The position numbers were made by a program, and so were the translations under genes. From Nectonema munidae (taxonomy: Eukaryota; Nematomorpha; Nectonematoida; Nectonematidae), in the NCBI GenBank assembly GCA_030549495.1, contig JAUIRK010000087.1:310001-374000 (forward strand): a DNA stretch of 64,000 nt, in the 5' to 3' direction. Positions 9,839 through 24,028 of the stretch are shown here, in pieces. The notes beneath the pieces are model-generated. The model saw only the letters and a program-made list of their open reading frames with translations, searched no databases and had not been told where the DNA came from. Each line of letters starts with the position of its first letter. The first letter of the stretch is position 1.

Positions 9839-12365
9839 GTAAAAAATCTGTTTAACTTATAAACGCATTTTTAAACACAAAAAGTGTCCGTTTTTAGAAA
9901 CACTTTTTATCTAAACGCGTTCAGAAAAAAAATGTTTAAATTTTAGGTGTTCCAAAATATTCCGTTTTGATAAAAAGTGTTCTAAAATGTTGTGATGAGG
10001 TTCTAAGCACATATCCAATTAAGTATTTTGTGTTTTAATTGAATATTTTGACCTTCATTTCTTAGAAATTTTACAAAAGTTATGGGATCTTTTTTGGTAG
10101 TACGGCTGCTTTGCTATACTACTCTTCATATTTCTTTATTTTTCATATTATTAAGTTTGTGAATAATTTTATAATTCATTCCATCGAACTAATCGTGAGT
10201 GCCATTAAGCAGTTCAGCCATACTAACAAAAAAATGAAATCATTAAAATTAGCCAAAAAAAATACGAGATATTTATAAAAAAATTCATAGTAATAAGTTT
10301 TATTATTTATATTATTCAATGAAAGAAGATGATAAGCCCTTTCTTAAACAAATCTGTCGAATTCTTTGTAAATTTCTCCTTTATCTAGTAGGTTCTGTAT
10401 CGTTTTACTGTACCTTGGAATTTAAAACAAAAGCAAAACATTTATTATCTATAACTAATATAAGCTTGTTTTTCTAGGTCCACTTAAAGATCATGGGTAC
10501 CTTTAATCTATGTCCTGTTAAAGATCATTGGTACTCCCGTGATTCTAGATCCTGTTAAAGATCATCGGTACCCCCGTGATTCTAGGTCCTGTTAAAGATC
10601 ATTGGTACCACCGTGAATCTAGGTCCTGTTAAAGATGATTGGTACTGCGATTCTAGTTCCTAATAAAGATCACTGGTACCCCCTTAACTTGGTCCTGTTA
10701 AAGATCATTGGTACTGTGATTCTAGGTCCTGTGAAAGATAATTGCTACCCCCATGATTCTAGGTGTTCTCAAAGATCATCGGTATCGTGATTATAGATCA
10801 ACTTAAGGAACCCATAAAGATCATTAGAACCCGTAAATATCATTAGTACCCATATAGATCATTTGTACCCCTGTAAACATCATTAGTACCTCTAATAATC
10901 GTTTATATCCCCGAATATCATCCTTAGTACACGTAAAGATCATTAATAGGCGACAATTTAGTAAATAAAATCTAAAAAACATAGTAAAAAGATCTATTTA
11001 TTTAAATTAAAAATAGATTCGTACTAAATCTATAGAATTAGCAATTAGATTATCATTAAAAATAAATTAAAGCAGACAATATAAATAAATTATATGTAAT
11101 CTATATAAAATTTAAAAAACTTTATCAAAAGTAGAAAGATCTATCTATTTAAATAAAAAAAAAAGATTTAAATCTATTGAAATCTCTTAATACTTAAAAA
11201 TTAAAAGTAATAGTTTAGAAAAAAAAATTTATAAACTAAATAATTTAGATTATAGAAATCTATTACTGAAAAATAAAATTTATAAAAATAATTTAGATTT
11301 TAAAGAAATCTTAATAAAACGTTAGTTATTCAAAAATGATCAATAGTAGGTATCAATTTTTAGAAATCTAATACAAAATTTATAAATTAAAAAAAAACTT
11401 TATTAAAGAATCTTATTTTATTAAAAATAGAGATTTGAAACAGAACATACAAATTCATTATCTTTCCTGAGAAGAATAAATAAACAATCAGATTAATTTA
11501 ATTGGATATATTGAGAATGTAAAATTTTTTAATGCAAATGAATTTTTTGATTGGCTAAAATAAGTACATCATATACTATATATGAAAATTTTTTGAATAA
11601 AAAGATTTAATGTAAAATAAAGTTAATATTGTTATTCAGAATGATAAGAGGATTCTAAAAATATATAAAACTTGATTTTTTTTGAATTATATGTGAAGTC
11701 ATAATTTTGAGGCCGTTTGAAAGGGCCTGAAAAATCGGAAATTTAAAAAATGGAAAATTCAAAAATTTTAAAACGTATTCTGATAGAGTTTGATACGCTG
11801 ATTCCAAATATGTAATTTGTTTGAAATAAATCGAATGATTTTTTAATTTTTTTATGACAAATTTGGAATTTTTGTCATTTTATCAAGTTCAAAGGCTAAA
11901 AATAGAAACTGAACAAAAGATCTTTTTAGATTTTAGATACTTAATTGATAGTTATTTTTAATTGAGATGCTGCTGTCAACACATAAAGTGTTTATATTTT
12001 AAAAACATCCTGCATACACTTTTGAGATGTACATGAGATAAGCTCTAATGCTATAAAAAATAATTCTGTATTTTAATGACATCTATCTGTCCTATATGGA
12101 AAATTTAAATCGATACAGTTTAATTTTTTTGTTTAAATCTAAACACAAAACGGAATAGTTGGAAATTTTATATGGTGTTTAAGATTATAAATAATTTTTC
12201 AACATAAAAATGTCTAAATGTAATATAATATGTTTAAATGCTAAATATTTTCCTTTCAATGTGTTTTTAGGTGTAAAGTGTTTAGGTTTTAAACATTATT
12301 TAAACACAAAAATAACCAAACACCTAATACTGTGTTTAAATTCTAAACGCACTTAGAGATCCTGC
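9836..12365. mobile_element. Possible decayed DNA element with TTTAAACAC-rich ends
   Basis: Both borders are rich in TTTAAACAC and GTGTTTA words in opposite orientations (9838-9990 and 12120-12355), suggesting a weak terminal inverted repeat. The interior is AT-rich, includes a minisatellite (10480-10950) and has no recognisable protein. Terminal identity is low and no target duplication was seen. Confidence 0.25.
10480..10950 (+). repeat. About 40-bp minisatellite, roughly a dozen degenerate units
   Basis: Units follow GTCCTGTTAAAGATCATTGG then TACCCCCGTGATTCTAG. They are most regular from 10515 to 10760 and degrade to short AAAGATCATTAGTACC words by 10930. The decay from one side suggests an old array. 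Confidence 0.85.
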
Positions 12366-12369
12366 CTCT

Positions 12370-15095
12370 CCCAACTCCAATAATTTATGCTCGATTTAGA
12401 AAATTGGAAAAAAAATTTCTTTTATAATGAATTTAATTCACTAATCTTCCTCTTCTTTTTCACTTGATACACCTAGAAATCTGTGGCTCACATCCTCAAA
12501 ATTGGGGGAGGGAGTGAAATTTTTTTTTTTTTATGATTTTCTAAATTTATTATAAAAAAAAATTTTTCATTGAAAACACCGCCATTATTACCTGATATTA
12601 CACTTGTATTGGAAGTTCCCAATACGACCATAACTATAGAGAGAATTTATTGAGTCGAATTACCTTGTTTGTAATTGGGATCGAATGACTAACTTTTTAC
12701 TCAACAAGAGATTCATAGCTATCATGAGCTTTAAATTCATTCCATTTACCACTCTAACCAACATATGCTATACTCTGAACAAGTGGATGTTTTATACCAT
12801 GACCCTATGAACAATCTTTTTTGTAAATCTTTGATGAACAGAATGATTCGGTATTTGGTGTTCGAAGATCAAAAATGCCTTTCTTCTGAAGATAGTATGC
12901 AAATGTTTGAATTTGAAGAATCATTTGCAATGTAGTCAGACCTAGTTTATCTTTCAATTGCCTGGGTAAAATTTCTAAACTTGATGATCAGTGTTTAGTT
13001 ATTGTTAATCACTTTAAATGCTCACGATTTTATCAAATTGGTAATAAGCAAATTAATTTGAATTGGCACTGATCGAATGAAAACTTTTAATCAGTAAATG
13101 CATCAAAAAAATTGATTTCTTATACAATTATTTATCAAATAAGTCTGCAATTATTTTTTTGGATATTTGGAATCTATTTGACCTTGAGTTGGATTGATAA
13201 ATTCTTGCGACAATGCTAAATACTTCACTAAAAGAAAGCACAAAAAGATTTTTCTTTTTTTAGCGACAAATTTAATAAAAATCAAAATTACAGTAGTCCT
13301 TCAAATATTTTGATTTGCCTTTGTTATTTATCATGGCTTTTGTGCAAGGCATTGCAAAAAACAAAATTCTTGAACAATAAAAGAAAGTAAAAAAGAGCTG
13401 ACAAGTATTTTATGCGTAAAACCAAAGCGAAGACAAGAAAAAGGATGTCCATGATATGGAATATACGATAAACAATGGATAGATAGAATACCAAACAACT
13501 TCAACTCTGTACAATTAAATTCTTTCATGATAAAAAGCAAAGGTAAAATACACTCTCTCAAAGAACCCCCTTTTACAATCATTTTTAAATCTTCCACTCG
13601 TTTCTTATTTGGGTAAATGTAGAAATAAAAGCTGTACAGTCAGTCGTCTTATATCATGCATCATGAGTTGGCATCTGTTCTATATAAATTTAGTATGCTT
13701 ATTTCAATTATTGCTTATGTCTTAGTTAAAGAATTTTTGGGTATAAATTTTTTAATACAAGTGATCTCAACGGCTAAATCTTTATACTTTTAATTCCACT
13801 AAAAAAGTGCAACTTAGTGATCATCTCCAGATATACTTTATTGTAAACTTTATTGCGAACCACATTTTACCCATCTTCACTAAACATATCAAGTCTTAAC
13901 AGTTATTCTAAAGTAAGCAAGTACTCTTAATGCATAATTTTTGCCAGAAGCAAATTTAGAGAGGGATAGAAGACTAAAAGGGGTGTATCCTTTCTCTTTT
14001 TTTCTCTTTTTCCAACACATGTCATGAATAGAATTTATAAAATTCCTCTAATCTGGAAAATTATGTTAAAAAGTTCAAAAAAAGAGGAAAACTGATACAA
14101 ATTGTTATGAATAGATACGGTGATCAAGAATTAACTTTTAGTTTTTAAAAATAGGCAAAACTGACTTATTAAATAATATTAAGCAGTGCGTACTTTTTTT
14201 CCATAGATTCCCAAATTAAAATAAAAAGCATATGAAAAACTTTTCTTCTTTGAAATTTGTGTCCTTTTCTAGTACTTTTTTTCCATTTTTGTAGAAATTT
14301 ATAGTATACATGAAAAAATTTATTTGTAAAAGGAAGATGGACAGAAGTAAAAGATTTTTTACATTCTTTTTCCACTAAAGCAAAAGTTTTCCCTTTGCTA
14401 TCACATACTCATTTAAAGATATGTTAAAGCGTTTAGAGGCGCAACCAAACAATTAACTTCTCTAGCTGATCAAGTTTAATAAAATATTAGCAAAGCTGCG
14501 ATAGGCAGCTAGAATAGCGTAGCTCTCTAGCCTTGCGTTGGGAAGATGGGGTTTAAAAGGTGGGAAGCAAATTTTACAATATATAAAGTTTTTTATAGTT
14601 TTTAGCTTGTTTGGAACGCCATCCATCCATAAGACACCTAAGCTGGTTTTCAGGAAACAGCACGCTTCCGGCTTATATAAATAATGTTTAGTTTTTCTTA
14701 GGTAGATATAGACATTGTTTATTAATAATGTTAGAATGATTATTATGATTTCTCTGGTGCTTGAAATATAAATAAAATTTGATACCAAGCGTTTTTCTTT
14801 CACCATTTCTTTTCTCATGGTAGTTGTGATCGAATCACAATATTTTTAAAAAAAATATAGTTTTATATAACGATTTTTTATTAAATGTGAATTATGTTAT
14901 TAAAAAGAAGAAATAGAAATTTTAATTATTTTTGTTCATATTTCAATTTTTCGTATGTAAAAAATAAACTCATGAAAAAGAATAAAAAACAAGTTTGCAA
15001 AAATTAAACGTTTCATATAATTATATATTAACAGTCTTTAATTTCATAATAATAATAATAAGAACACATTTACAAGGCGGAAGGAAATTTGTTAC
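12370..15095. other. AT-rich spacer, nothing convincing
   Basis: No exon or repeat family was identified. A few short open stretches (for example 13331-13597 and 14462-14818, both minus) have no family-like motif and no splice context I can support. Confidence 0.4.
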
Positions 15096-15097
15096 AG

Positions 15098-15243
15098 CGT
15101 GAGTAAGGTTGGTTAGGTACTGGGTTTCGTTAACTCAAGGTCTTGGGTTCGATCCCACATCAAGCCAACTTTCTCATAGTTCGATACAAGCGGCGCAATT
15201 GTGCCTTCTCGATGATAACACCCCACGGTACCTTTACCTTTGA
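15098..15243 (+). mobile_element. tRNA-derived SINE copy 1
   Basis: A tRNA-like head carries an A-box-like GTGAGTAAGGTTGGTTAGG and a B box GGTTCGATCCC. It is followed by a conserved body (AGTTCGATACAAGCGGCGC, then AATTGTGCCTTCTCGATG) and a TTTACC-type tail. The same layout recurs at 15661, 43324, 48545 and 55668. The two boxes are RNA polymerase III internal promoter elements. Confidence 0.8.
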
Positions 15244-15249
15244 CGGAAT

Positions 15250-15655
15250 ACACCCTATCATACTTGGATAACTTCGCTTATGACAGTTCATAGTAATTAT
15301 CTTTACTTGGTGCATTTACAGAGGAATCTTCTTTACTTCCCGCACTTTCAGAGGAATCATCTTCATTTGTTTGATTTTGAGAGGGGGTGTCTTTACTAGT
15401 GTAACCCCAGAGGGATTGTTCTTACTTGATCCCTCATTTCAGTATTTTTTTAATACTTTAATATATCATTTCCAAATAACAGAGAATTAGGAAGCTAAAC
15501 CACAAAAAATAGATTTTTACTTATTTGGGTCCTAATCTTTATATAGTCATATGATCATTATATGATCTAAAATAATATAATCTTTTGTAACATTTGATTC
15601 TTGCTTGAATAAAAAAGATAGGACAATTAATTAACTCACTAACATAAGAACTAGT
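15250..15655. other. Spacer between two SINEs with a short imperfect repeat
   Basis: Three or four imperfect units of about 35 bp built on TTTACTT and CAGAGGAATC occur at about 15300-15420. Nothing else was recognised. Confidence 0.45.
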
Positions 15656-15660
15656 TATTT

Positions 15661-15810
15661 GGGAGCGTGAGTTAAGTTGTTTAGATACTGGGCTTCGATA
15701 GGACAAGGTCTTGGGTTCGATCCCCCACCAAGCCTCCTTTTTTCATAGTTCGATAGGAGCGGCGCAATTGTGTCTTCTCGATGAAAACACCCAAGGGTAC
15801 CTTTACCTTT
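15661..15810 (+). mobile_element. tRNA-derived SINE copy 2
   Basis: Same family and orientation as copy 1, 560 bp downstream. The B box GGTTCGATCCC and the GGCGCAATTGTG core are intact, and the copy ends in GGTACCTTTACCTTT. Confidence 0.8.
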
Positions 15811-16191
15811 ATAGACATTGCATGCATTATGTAACTTAATGTTTCCCTCCATAATTATGTATTTATTTCAAGAATAATTGAAAAAGGGAAGAATGTAAGT
15901 TGCATTTATAGAATCAATCATATTTTGCTCAGTATCAATTATGTGGTACTTAACAGTTTTAGATGGAAGTAATGTAGTATAAATAAATATTGCTTGCAAG
16001 CCACTTATGATGTCGATAATATTGTATTGCTATTAACTACTAATATTATATATAATATAATATAATATCAAATAGTCATTTTTATATCAATAAATATCTT
16101 CTATTTTTATAATTGGTATTAAACTATAGAAGTGATATAGGAAAAATATATCGAAATATTGATAGATATACGTGTTTTATCAGCCACTCAA

Positions 16192-16677
<486 letters not shown>

Positions 16678-16679
16678 AA

Positions 16680-17515
16680 ACTCATCGTCTTTACAACTAT
16701 TTGTATGTTAATGCTTACCTTTAATGCTATACATTATTCCATGAAACAAATATATTTCAGGAATATAAAAATACGAGATTTGAATCGGTATGCACTTGTA
16801 AGCAAAGTTGCAACTTCTAGTGTTTCACGTCTCAAGTAAATTACTTTCTTCCTTATTTGCAAATATGTTAAAAAAGGTGGCAATTCAAATCTACCTCCAT
16901 CATCACAAACTCGCTAAAATGATCTGTCCTTCTTTTTTTGGCAAAATTTGTGTATCATGTCTTCAAAACATGTGGTTGCTATATACTTTTATGCGAACAT
17001 TCTTTCTCTATAAAAGTAAATAATTACATATTTAAATTTTTTTGATGCTAATAATTTAATGGTAGTTTTTTTTATTTTATTGCTCTACTAAAACATATAA
17101 CTTTTAAATTTACTTCCATTAAACTTCACCATATTGCTCGATATTATTTATACTTTTTCTTTACCTTTCGTTGATTGTCTTAAAATGGTCTTTATTGTTT
17201 GTTGGTCTTTAAATGCTCTAACACCAAAATTTTTGTATATAAAGGACACACAAATCAAATGACTATTTTTAAGATTTGATTTTTATTGAAATTCTATGCG
17301 TAACAATTAAGCAAAAAAATCAGGGATCGTGTTATTCGAGTAAAATAACGAAACGTTGCGTATTATGGGTTAAAATTACTAAAATTCATTTTGCTATTAT
17401 CTACTTTTGCTAAGGTGGAAAGTAAAATAATAAATTGAATAACAAATATGTTAAAAGTCCCTCTTTTTAAATGTAATTCTCTTAAGGTTTTTAGAGATGA
17501 CTCTTTTCAAAATTT
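16680..17515. other. AT-rich spacer, nothing recognised
   Basis: No exon, repeat family or RNA gene was recognised between the microsatellite and the piggyBac end at 17516. Confidence 0.45.
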
Positions 17516-20438
17516 CCCTCGCTTGACGGACATTTTTGTACTAACGCCGTTGACGGATTGAGGAGAATTTTGTCCAATTTTCACCTTTATGTTTTTTTAT
17601 CAGAAAATGGTGAAGTCATTATACCAAAGGTTAATTGTATGAATTACTTTAAAAAAAAAGGAGAAAACATTCTATAAAAGTCATTTTTAACAGTGAAAAT
17701 TTCATCAATTTAACGCCATCTATATTTTATTAAACTTGATCTAGTACTGGTTGTTAAAATTTCAATTAGGATGTGAACAAAACAGTCTGAATAAGACTTT
17801 AAACTTTGTAAGTGACAGTAAAATTTTAAGATAGGTGGTATTTTTGTCGATAAGGCACTGATGCGCCACCTGAATGAGCTAGGAGTAATTTTTGACAGGC
17901 AGTAATCTAACGTGATATATTATAAATTTTTGTTTTTCGTGTTTACCTCTAACCCTTTCAACCATGGTGTGAACGAATAAGAAATGATCAAGACAACATA
18001 TGAAGAAAATATGATGCTGGTTTACTATTATTGTTGTACTCTTATGACACACGATATCGACATTTGTTATTATATCTTTATCTGCCCTTGTCCAATGTAT
18101 CGATAAACTTCGCAATTGGAACTGAGGAGCACATTTTGTTCATACACAATTTTCTGATAAATCTTTCTGGCTTCTGCTGACATTATTCACCTTCATCCAT
18201 CGTGATTTTTCTTCTCATGTCTACCACCTCCTTTTCTGATGTTGAGTCTTCTGAAAAAAGTCTTCGTCTTCATCGCATTCTTCTTCTTATAGTAGTTTTG
18301 ACCTTGACTTCAATATTACTGATCAAACCTTGCTTGCTTCTGATGGAACTGAATATTCTTGGAAACCGGCTTTCAGCCATACTGGAAGACCAGAAAGAAT
18401 CAACATAAGTGACCTTAGTGAAAGACCTTATGGTCCCAAAGGACAGGCCAAAAAGACAAAAGATGTTCATAGTCTATTCAAACTTTTCTTTGATACTAGT
18501 TTATATGTTAGCATCATAGCTCACATTTATTCGATGACTGTATTACAAAAATATATGCATGCGTGATATTATGACACATCTAACCATTTTTTTCCTTCGT
18601 TCTCTAGTTGTGGGGCTAAATTTTTGATGACTCAAATACACTAATAATGTTTTGGATAGCTTAAAACAATTTTAGTTTTAGAATTCATGTCTAGGGTTTA
18701 GATTAGTGTTAGGATAATTTCATTTCTTTTTTTCTTTCAAAACTTTTTTTTACTTTCAAAAAGTTCAATTGCATTGTACTACTATGAATTTCCAAACTAA
18801 CGATAGAATATGTTTTTGCTTTTTGTTTGTTGGGGTATATTGGTAAGCAATTTATAAAAAGTTGAAAATTGTACGGATTGAAAAATGATAAATAAAAATA
18901 ATAAAATTGTATTTTTACTACTAGAAAATTGTATTCTAAACCGTTTTTTTACTTTTTCAGATCGATAAGTCCTAAGTATTCGAATTTGCATCACTGTTAT
19001 AAAGGTTTTCAGATCAGTAATCTCTTAGCCTACTTTAGTGCCTTGATTAGTATCGGTCAAAATGGAGATTAAAAAGTCAAAGTTTCTGATTTGTTTTCAA
19101 GTTTAGGCAATGAGCAAGCTTGGGTCGGGATATGTTCACTCTCATACATATTTTTCTCCGTTTTGACAAAAAAGAAGAGAGAGATCCCTTGGACAAAATA
19201 AGCGCTATAAGAAAGCAACATGACCACTTCTATAGTAAGTTTTCAAGATGTTGGACTACACACCCAAAGCTCACGATAGATGCGCAACTAGTTACTTTCA
19301 GAGGAGGTTGCTCGATAAAAATTTATTACCCAAAGAAGCCCGACCACTATGGGGTGAAGTTTTATCACTTGAAGGACGCTAAATATTTTTACTGTATGAA
19401 ACCTGAAATTTACGTGTCTGGTTTACAGGACACCTCCTACTTTTCTGTTTTGAACGCGTGCAAGCGTTTGATAAAAGATAGTAGCATCCCTAAAGGTTTA
19501 GGATTACACTGATCGATTTTTTACTAGTCTGGAACTTCTCATTCGGGACCAGTTATGGCTAACAGAAGGTTTCTCCCTTTTATATTCAGGCGACCCTATC
19601 TCAAAGAGTTGAAATTATGTGAGCATGAGAGTAGAATAATTTACACAAAATTTTTCTTCTTTGACTGCCTACATACCAAGAAAACATTCTTCTAAAAACT
19701 TCAAAGTTGTGTATATTCTATCCTCACAACATAAAAATCGAAGAGTAAGCAATGTTCATTCTAAACCTGACAGCTTATTATCTTATAATGAATACAAAGG
19801 AGGAGTGGATGTTGCTAATAAAATGCGCAGAGCCTACAGGTCTTACAAGTCTAATAGAAAATGGACGCATGCAGTTTTTTCTAACTATTTAGACATTAGT
19901 GTCTTGAACACCTGGATAATTGCCAAGTTCAACTCGCCTGACAAATTTCCTTAAACCAAAGAAAGTGGAAGAAAAGTTTTCATACAGAATCAATGAAAAT
20001 AAGATCAATGATAACCGAAGTACCCTTAGCTATCAGAAACTTACTCTCTTTTTATGGTTTTTCTCAAGACACTACTCAACCAACGACTTCCACCTCAAGA
20101 TCTTTGTGTTACCTTTGCAAAATAAAAAGAAAAAAAGCATCTAAAGAGTGTGAAAAGTGCAAAAAGTTTGTTTGCAATGTACATTATAGAATATTGTGCT
20201 CTGAATGCTTAGTCAAATCATATAAATTTAACGCCAAATATACTAACTTTTACTTTAATTTCAAAATTTTCTTTTTTTCAAAAACAATAAAATAATTTTT
20301 TTGCTAATTTTATTTTATTTTTATCCTAATGAGAACGTTTACATGTTATTTTGAAAGAAGTTTCTACGATGGATATTTTAGAAAAATGTGTTTTAAATTG
20401 GTAATGGACAAAATTGTCCGGGGTCCGTCAAGCGAGGG
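17516..20438 (+). mobile_element. piggyBac element copy A, decayed
   Basis: Starts with CCCTCGCTTGACGGAC and ends with GTCCGTCAAGCGAGGG, the same terminal repeats as copy B at 38967. The TTAA duplications are mutated on both sides. Subterminal words such as GACGGA and GTCCAATTTT are shared with copy B. The transposase has accumulated stops, frame changes and a deletion, so this copy is older than copy B. Confidence 0.85.
18217..20293 (+). pseudogene. piggyBac transposase, copy A (broken)
   Basis: Blocks in order: N-terminal region with a Ser/Glu-rich start (18217) and GPKGQAKKTKDVHSLFKLFF (18431-18490); an intron-like gap ending in TTTTTCAG at 18961; the catalytic core with TIDAQLVTFRG (19270-19320) and [10 protein letters not shown] (19397-19426); the [17 protein letters not shown] block (about 19802-19850); and a C-terminal C-x2-C, C-x2-C tail (about 20104-20210). 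The first catalytic aspartate remains, but the region holding the second is deleted around 19510-19560 and frames shift more than once. It is not functional. Confidence 0.8.
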
Positions 20439-20559
20439 GTTCCGGGCATCAGTGAGTTAGTATGCCAAATGTATCTTGGATTTTCTCATACTTTAATTTT
20501 TTTTCAATAATTTTTTTTATAAAAAATAAGCCTTTTTTTGTTTAATAAAAAGTTTATTT

Positions 20560-22760
20560 GTAAATGCATTTACTTCTAGGCTAATATTTCCATATTTTTT
20601 CCCCTCGTAAAGGACTTTTACTATGCCAAATGAGAAATATATTCCGACCAGGATGAAACATAGCTCGTTACCTTTCAAATGGCATAGATTTTGTTTTGGA
20701 CCATACTTATTTTATTCCGCGGAATTTGGTTGAAAAAATTGAACAGAACTTCTAGGGCCAGAAAAAATTTTTTCAGATCATCTCGAAATGGAGCCTTTCA
20801 CGTGAAAAATAAAAAAAAACTGGCTATTATCAATTTGATTTGACGAAAATTACGATTTTCAGAAAATTTTGGTAAGAAACGATATTTATTTATACCGATT
20901 TTTTGGTCATGTTTATCAAAGATTTTTGGAAATTGAGATTTAAATTTTGAAAAAAAACAGGGACATCTAAAAAAATCTCACGATATTCAATTTTTCACGT
21001 AGAGATCAATAACACAGTCTATAAATTACACGCGTTATGGACTTTTAATATACATTTTCTAAAGCTTCAGAAAATTTTCTTTTAGTCTATTTCGGGATTT
21101 GAACAAGGGAGCACTATAGGACAAAATTTAGCATATACATAATATTCCGCTTCTAATAATAATAAAATTTGTCTTGGTTTTTAGACAATAATTTTTACTT
21201 GATTTTTGCTTAACTAACATACCACAAATATTGAGAAGATGAAATTTAGCACATATATATAAATTTATTTGAACACATAATATCTTAATTTATAATATTA
21301 TTTTTAAATAATAATTAATTTTTTTATTGGCTTTTTTTCTCATAAGGGACCTTCAGGGATCATTTTGGAAAAAAATATAAAAATTCTGGGAAGCTTAAAA
21401 TAATCTGAACCATCTTGATGAAATTTTATGCTGATTCTGAAATACTATATAAGACTGTATTAACCCATTTACGGCCAATGTTCCTATTTTGGAACATAAG
21501 TAATTTCATCTTCGTCTGCTTTTTCAATGACTTTGAATATAAATCGTCTGCGTTTTTTAGATATCGTCTGCTTTGCTTGGCCTTAAATGGGTTATTAATA
21601 TCTGGTACTCGGTTTTACAGCTTTTCAAATTTGACAAATATCGAAATTTGGTAAATTTGGAACAGAGTTACACTTTCTAACTATAAATCAGATAAAAATT
21701 TTATATTTGTAATGTACATTCCGTCGCAAGTTCGAAAATATTAGTTTTCCCCTATATCCATAATGTTAATTTGGAGGCGATTTGCGCAAAAACTATAATA
21801 GAAATCCAAAAACTAATAACAGATCCTGAAATCCTCTTTCAGACTCTCTATACTTAAATAATAAGTTTGAAAAATTCCAGCTTCTTTTTTTCTAAAGTTC
21901 CCCTAGAAATATTTTCAAAAAAATCATGAAAGCTATAAGATATAATGAGCATTAGCTTCTAAATTTTATGATGATTCTGGAAAGTGAAATATGAAAAAGT
22001 GCTCCTATAGCTAGAACCTACCATTTACAGCTCTTCAAAGTTTACAAAAATTGAAATTAGACAAATTTGGAGCCTAGAGGAAAATTTATTACGAGATATT
22101 ACCCTAGCGTTTTAACTTTTCAGAATAAAATCCATAACGACATTCGAAGTATTTTTAGAGAGCTTTCAAATGGTATAAGTTTTATTTTGATCAGATCAGT
22201 GTTTCTCCGAATAGACGCGATAAGTGGAAAAATTGTACGGGATCTAGGGGTCGAAAAATACTTCTAGAATATCTCAAAATGGAACCTTTGACGTAAAAAC
22301 TTACTATTATCAAATTAATTTATGGGAACTTATTGTTTTTCCATAAACTTTCGTATGTAACATAATATATTTATACCGAAATACTTTGAAAAGATTGAGC
22401 AAATGCTTACGAAAGTTGTAAACAAAAAATCTGAAAACCACAAATATAGAAGCAGCTGTTTTTAATAAAATCTCACTATATTCAGTTTTTTATTTAGATT
22501 TCAAAAAATAATACCAATTTTTGGATTTATTAACATTTAAGTGGTGCAATGACCAAATTTATCTTATTTTCCTATTTTAATTAAAAAGGTAACTTTCTCA
22601 AATCACCATAGCATATGGAATCCTCAGACAATTCTCCTTCAAATGAGTATGGGTAGGCCTATCTCAGGATTTGAGCCATGGAACATTAAAGCCCAAAATT
22701 TACCATATATGGAGCCAATGTTTTTTTCTTTTTTACATTCACTTTGTAGATTTTCTAGAA
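20560..22760. repeat. Old, diverged internal duplication of unknown type
   Basis: Segments around 20640-21130 and 22100-22700 share the same order of words: TTTCAAATGG, GATC-AT-CTCGAAATGGA or ATCTCAAAATGGA, CTATTATCAA, AAAATCTCAC-ATATTCA and GGATTTGA. A second pair lies at 21400-21660 and 21930-22080 (AAATTTTATG-TGATTCTG, ACAGCT-TTCAAA). No protein was recognised. A TTAA MITE has inserted in one unit. Confidence 0.5.
21464..21591 (+). mobile_element. TTAA-type MITE, 128 bp
   Basis: Ends CCCATTTACGGCC and GGCCTTAAATGGG, with TTAA on the left and TTAT on the right. The body (TGTTCCTATTTTGGAACATA, CGTCTGCTTT) is the reverse complement of the copy at 56234. Confidence 0.8.
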
Positions 22761-22779
22761 TTTTTTTAAGCTTGAGCTC

Positions 22780-23930
22780 ATTTTTATAACTATCGAATCT
22801 TCTACAGGGAGAATTAGAAAATGGGAAATTAGGGAGAAGATAACGTGTTGATTTTCATTAAGTTTGTACCAAATGTCAATTCTTTATGCTCTATTGGTTG
22901 AGAAATTTAAATTAACTTGAAAGTTTTACACTGAGAATGAAAGAAATTAATAAAAATTAAGAAAAATAGTGATTTAAGGTTTTAATTTAATATATTTTTA
23001 ATTGCATATTAAGATTTAAGTGTTAAACTTTCGAAATTAATTTCTTTAATTTTAACAAAAAAAGTTTCTCAAGACTAAAAAATGTATACCCTCATTATCC
23101 GATAAAATAAATCAGTCAAAATTATATTGTCGATTAGCATAATAGTTTGTATAATTTTGCATCCCTAAGTACAACTTGTAGTTTCAATGCCTAGAACTAT
23201 ATTCTAAACTAGTGGTACAAACTTTTATCAGAATTTTTCATTAGACGTCTCAAATTTGACTCAAAACCCCGGATCGACACACAGATTGGCGGATGATGAC
23301 GAGAGCGTGTAGCAAAATATCTTGAGGAAGAAGACACGTTTTAACAAAAAATTCTCCATGGTCGGATTGACTAATACGTAAACAATATCATTTAAAGTTA
23401 TAAAAGTATTTAAACTTTGCCAACTTTTAACATGCAAAAAAGAGAATGTTCTCTTTTTACAGAAAATTGATGAAGTTTAGAATTCAAACATATAAAGTTT
23501 TGCGAAAATTCATAAAAATTGCTGTTTTTTTTGAAAACTTCTTTTTTTTAATTTTTTTTAACTATGCATTGCACTCTCTGATTCTCATATTTACTGAATA
23601 TTCTAACAATGAATTTTTTTGGAAATGTGTAAGGAAATTCCATTTTACATTTGTAAGTAATTATTATATTTTTTTGGAATTACAAAATTTGGCTAACAAT
23701 TTTTTTACCCTCAGTGTTTTTGAAAACAACGTGCCAAAAAATTTTTAACATGCCATATTTATTATACTATTCGAAAAAATGTAAATAATAATTCACGTTA
23801 AACTTTTACAAATTATCATAACAATAAAAGTAGAATAAATCTCAAGGAGATGAATTCACCAAGCAAAATATTGCATTAATTCAACAAGTGCTCTATCATA
23901 TTATGAAAATAATCTTGTTTCTTTCATTCA
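22780..23930. other. Spacer upstream of the decarboxylase gene
   Basis: AT-rich sequence without a recognised exon or repeat. Its right end (ATTCAG at 23926-23931 after a pyrimidine run) could be a splice acceptor for the first coding exon, which would place the promoter and a 5' untranslated exon somewhere upstream. Confidence 0.35.
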
Positions 23931-24028
23931 GAATTTGGGTTTTTGTGTGGTAGTTTTATCTTACTTTTCATACTCACCCGCTTCCATTTTACAAAACGCT
24001 TTAGTATTTTGTGATTAAGTCCGCAAAA

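Noticed and set aside
15098-15175. tRNA gene suggested by A and B boxes
   Set aside because: The same head recurs several times followed by a conserved body and tail, and does not fold into a standard cloverleaf by eye. It is a SINE head.
23446-23748. Phe/Asn-rich open frame upstream of the decarboxylase
   Set aside because: Composition follows the AT-rich background, with no motif and no conserved start context.
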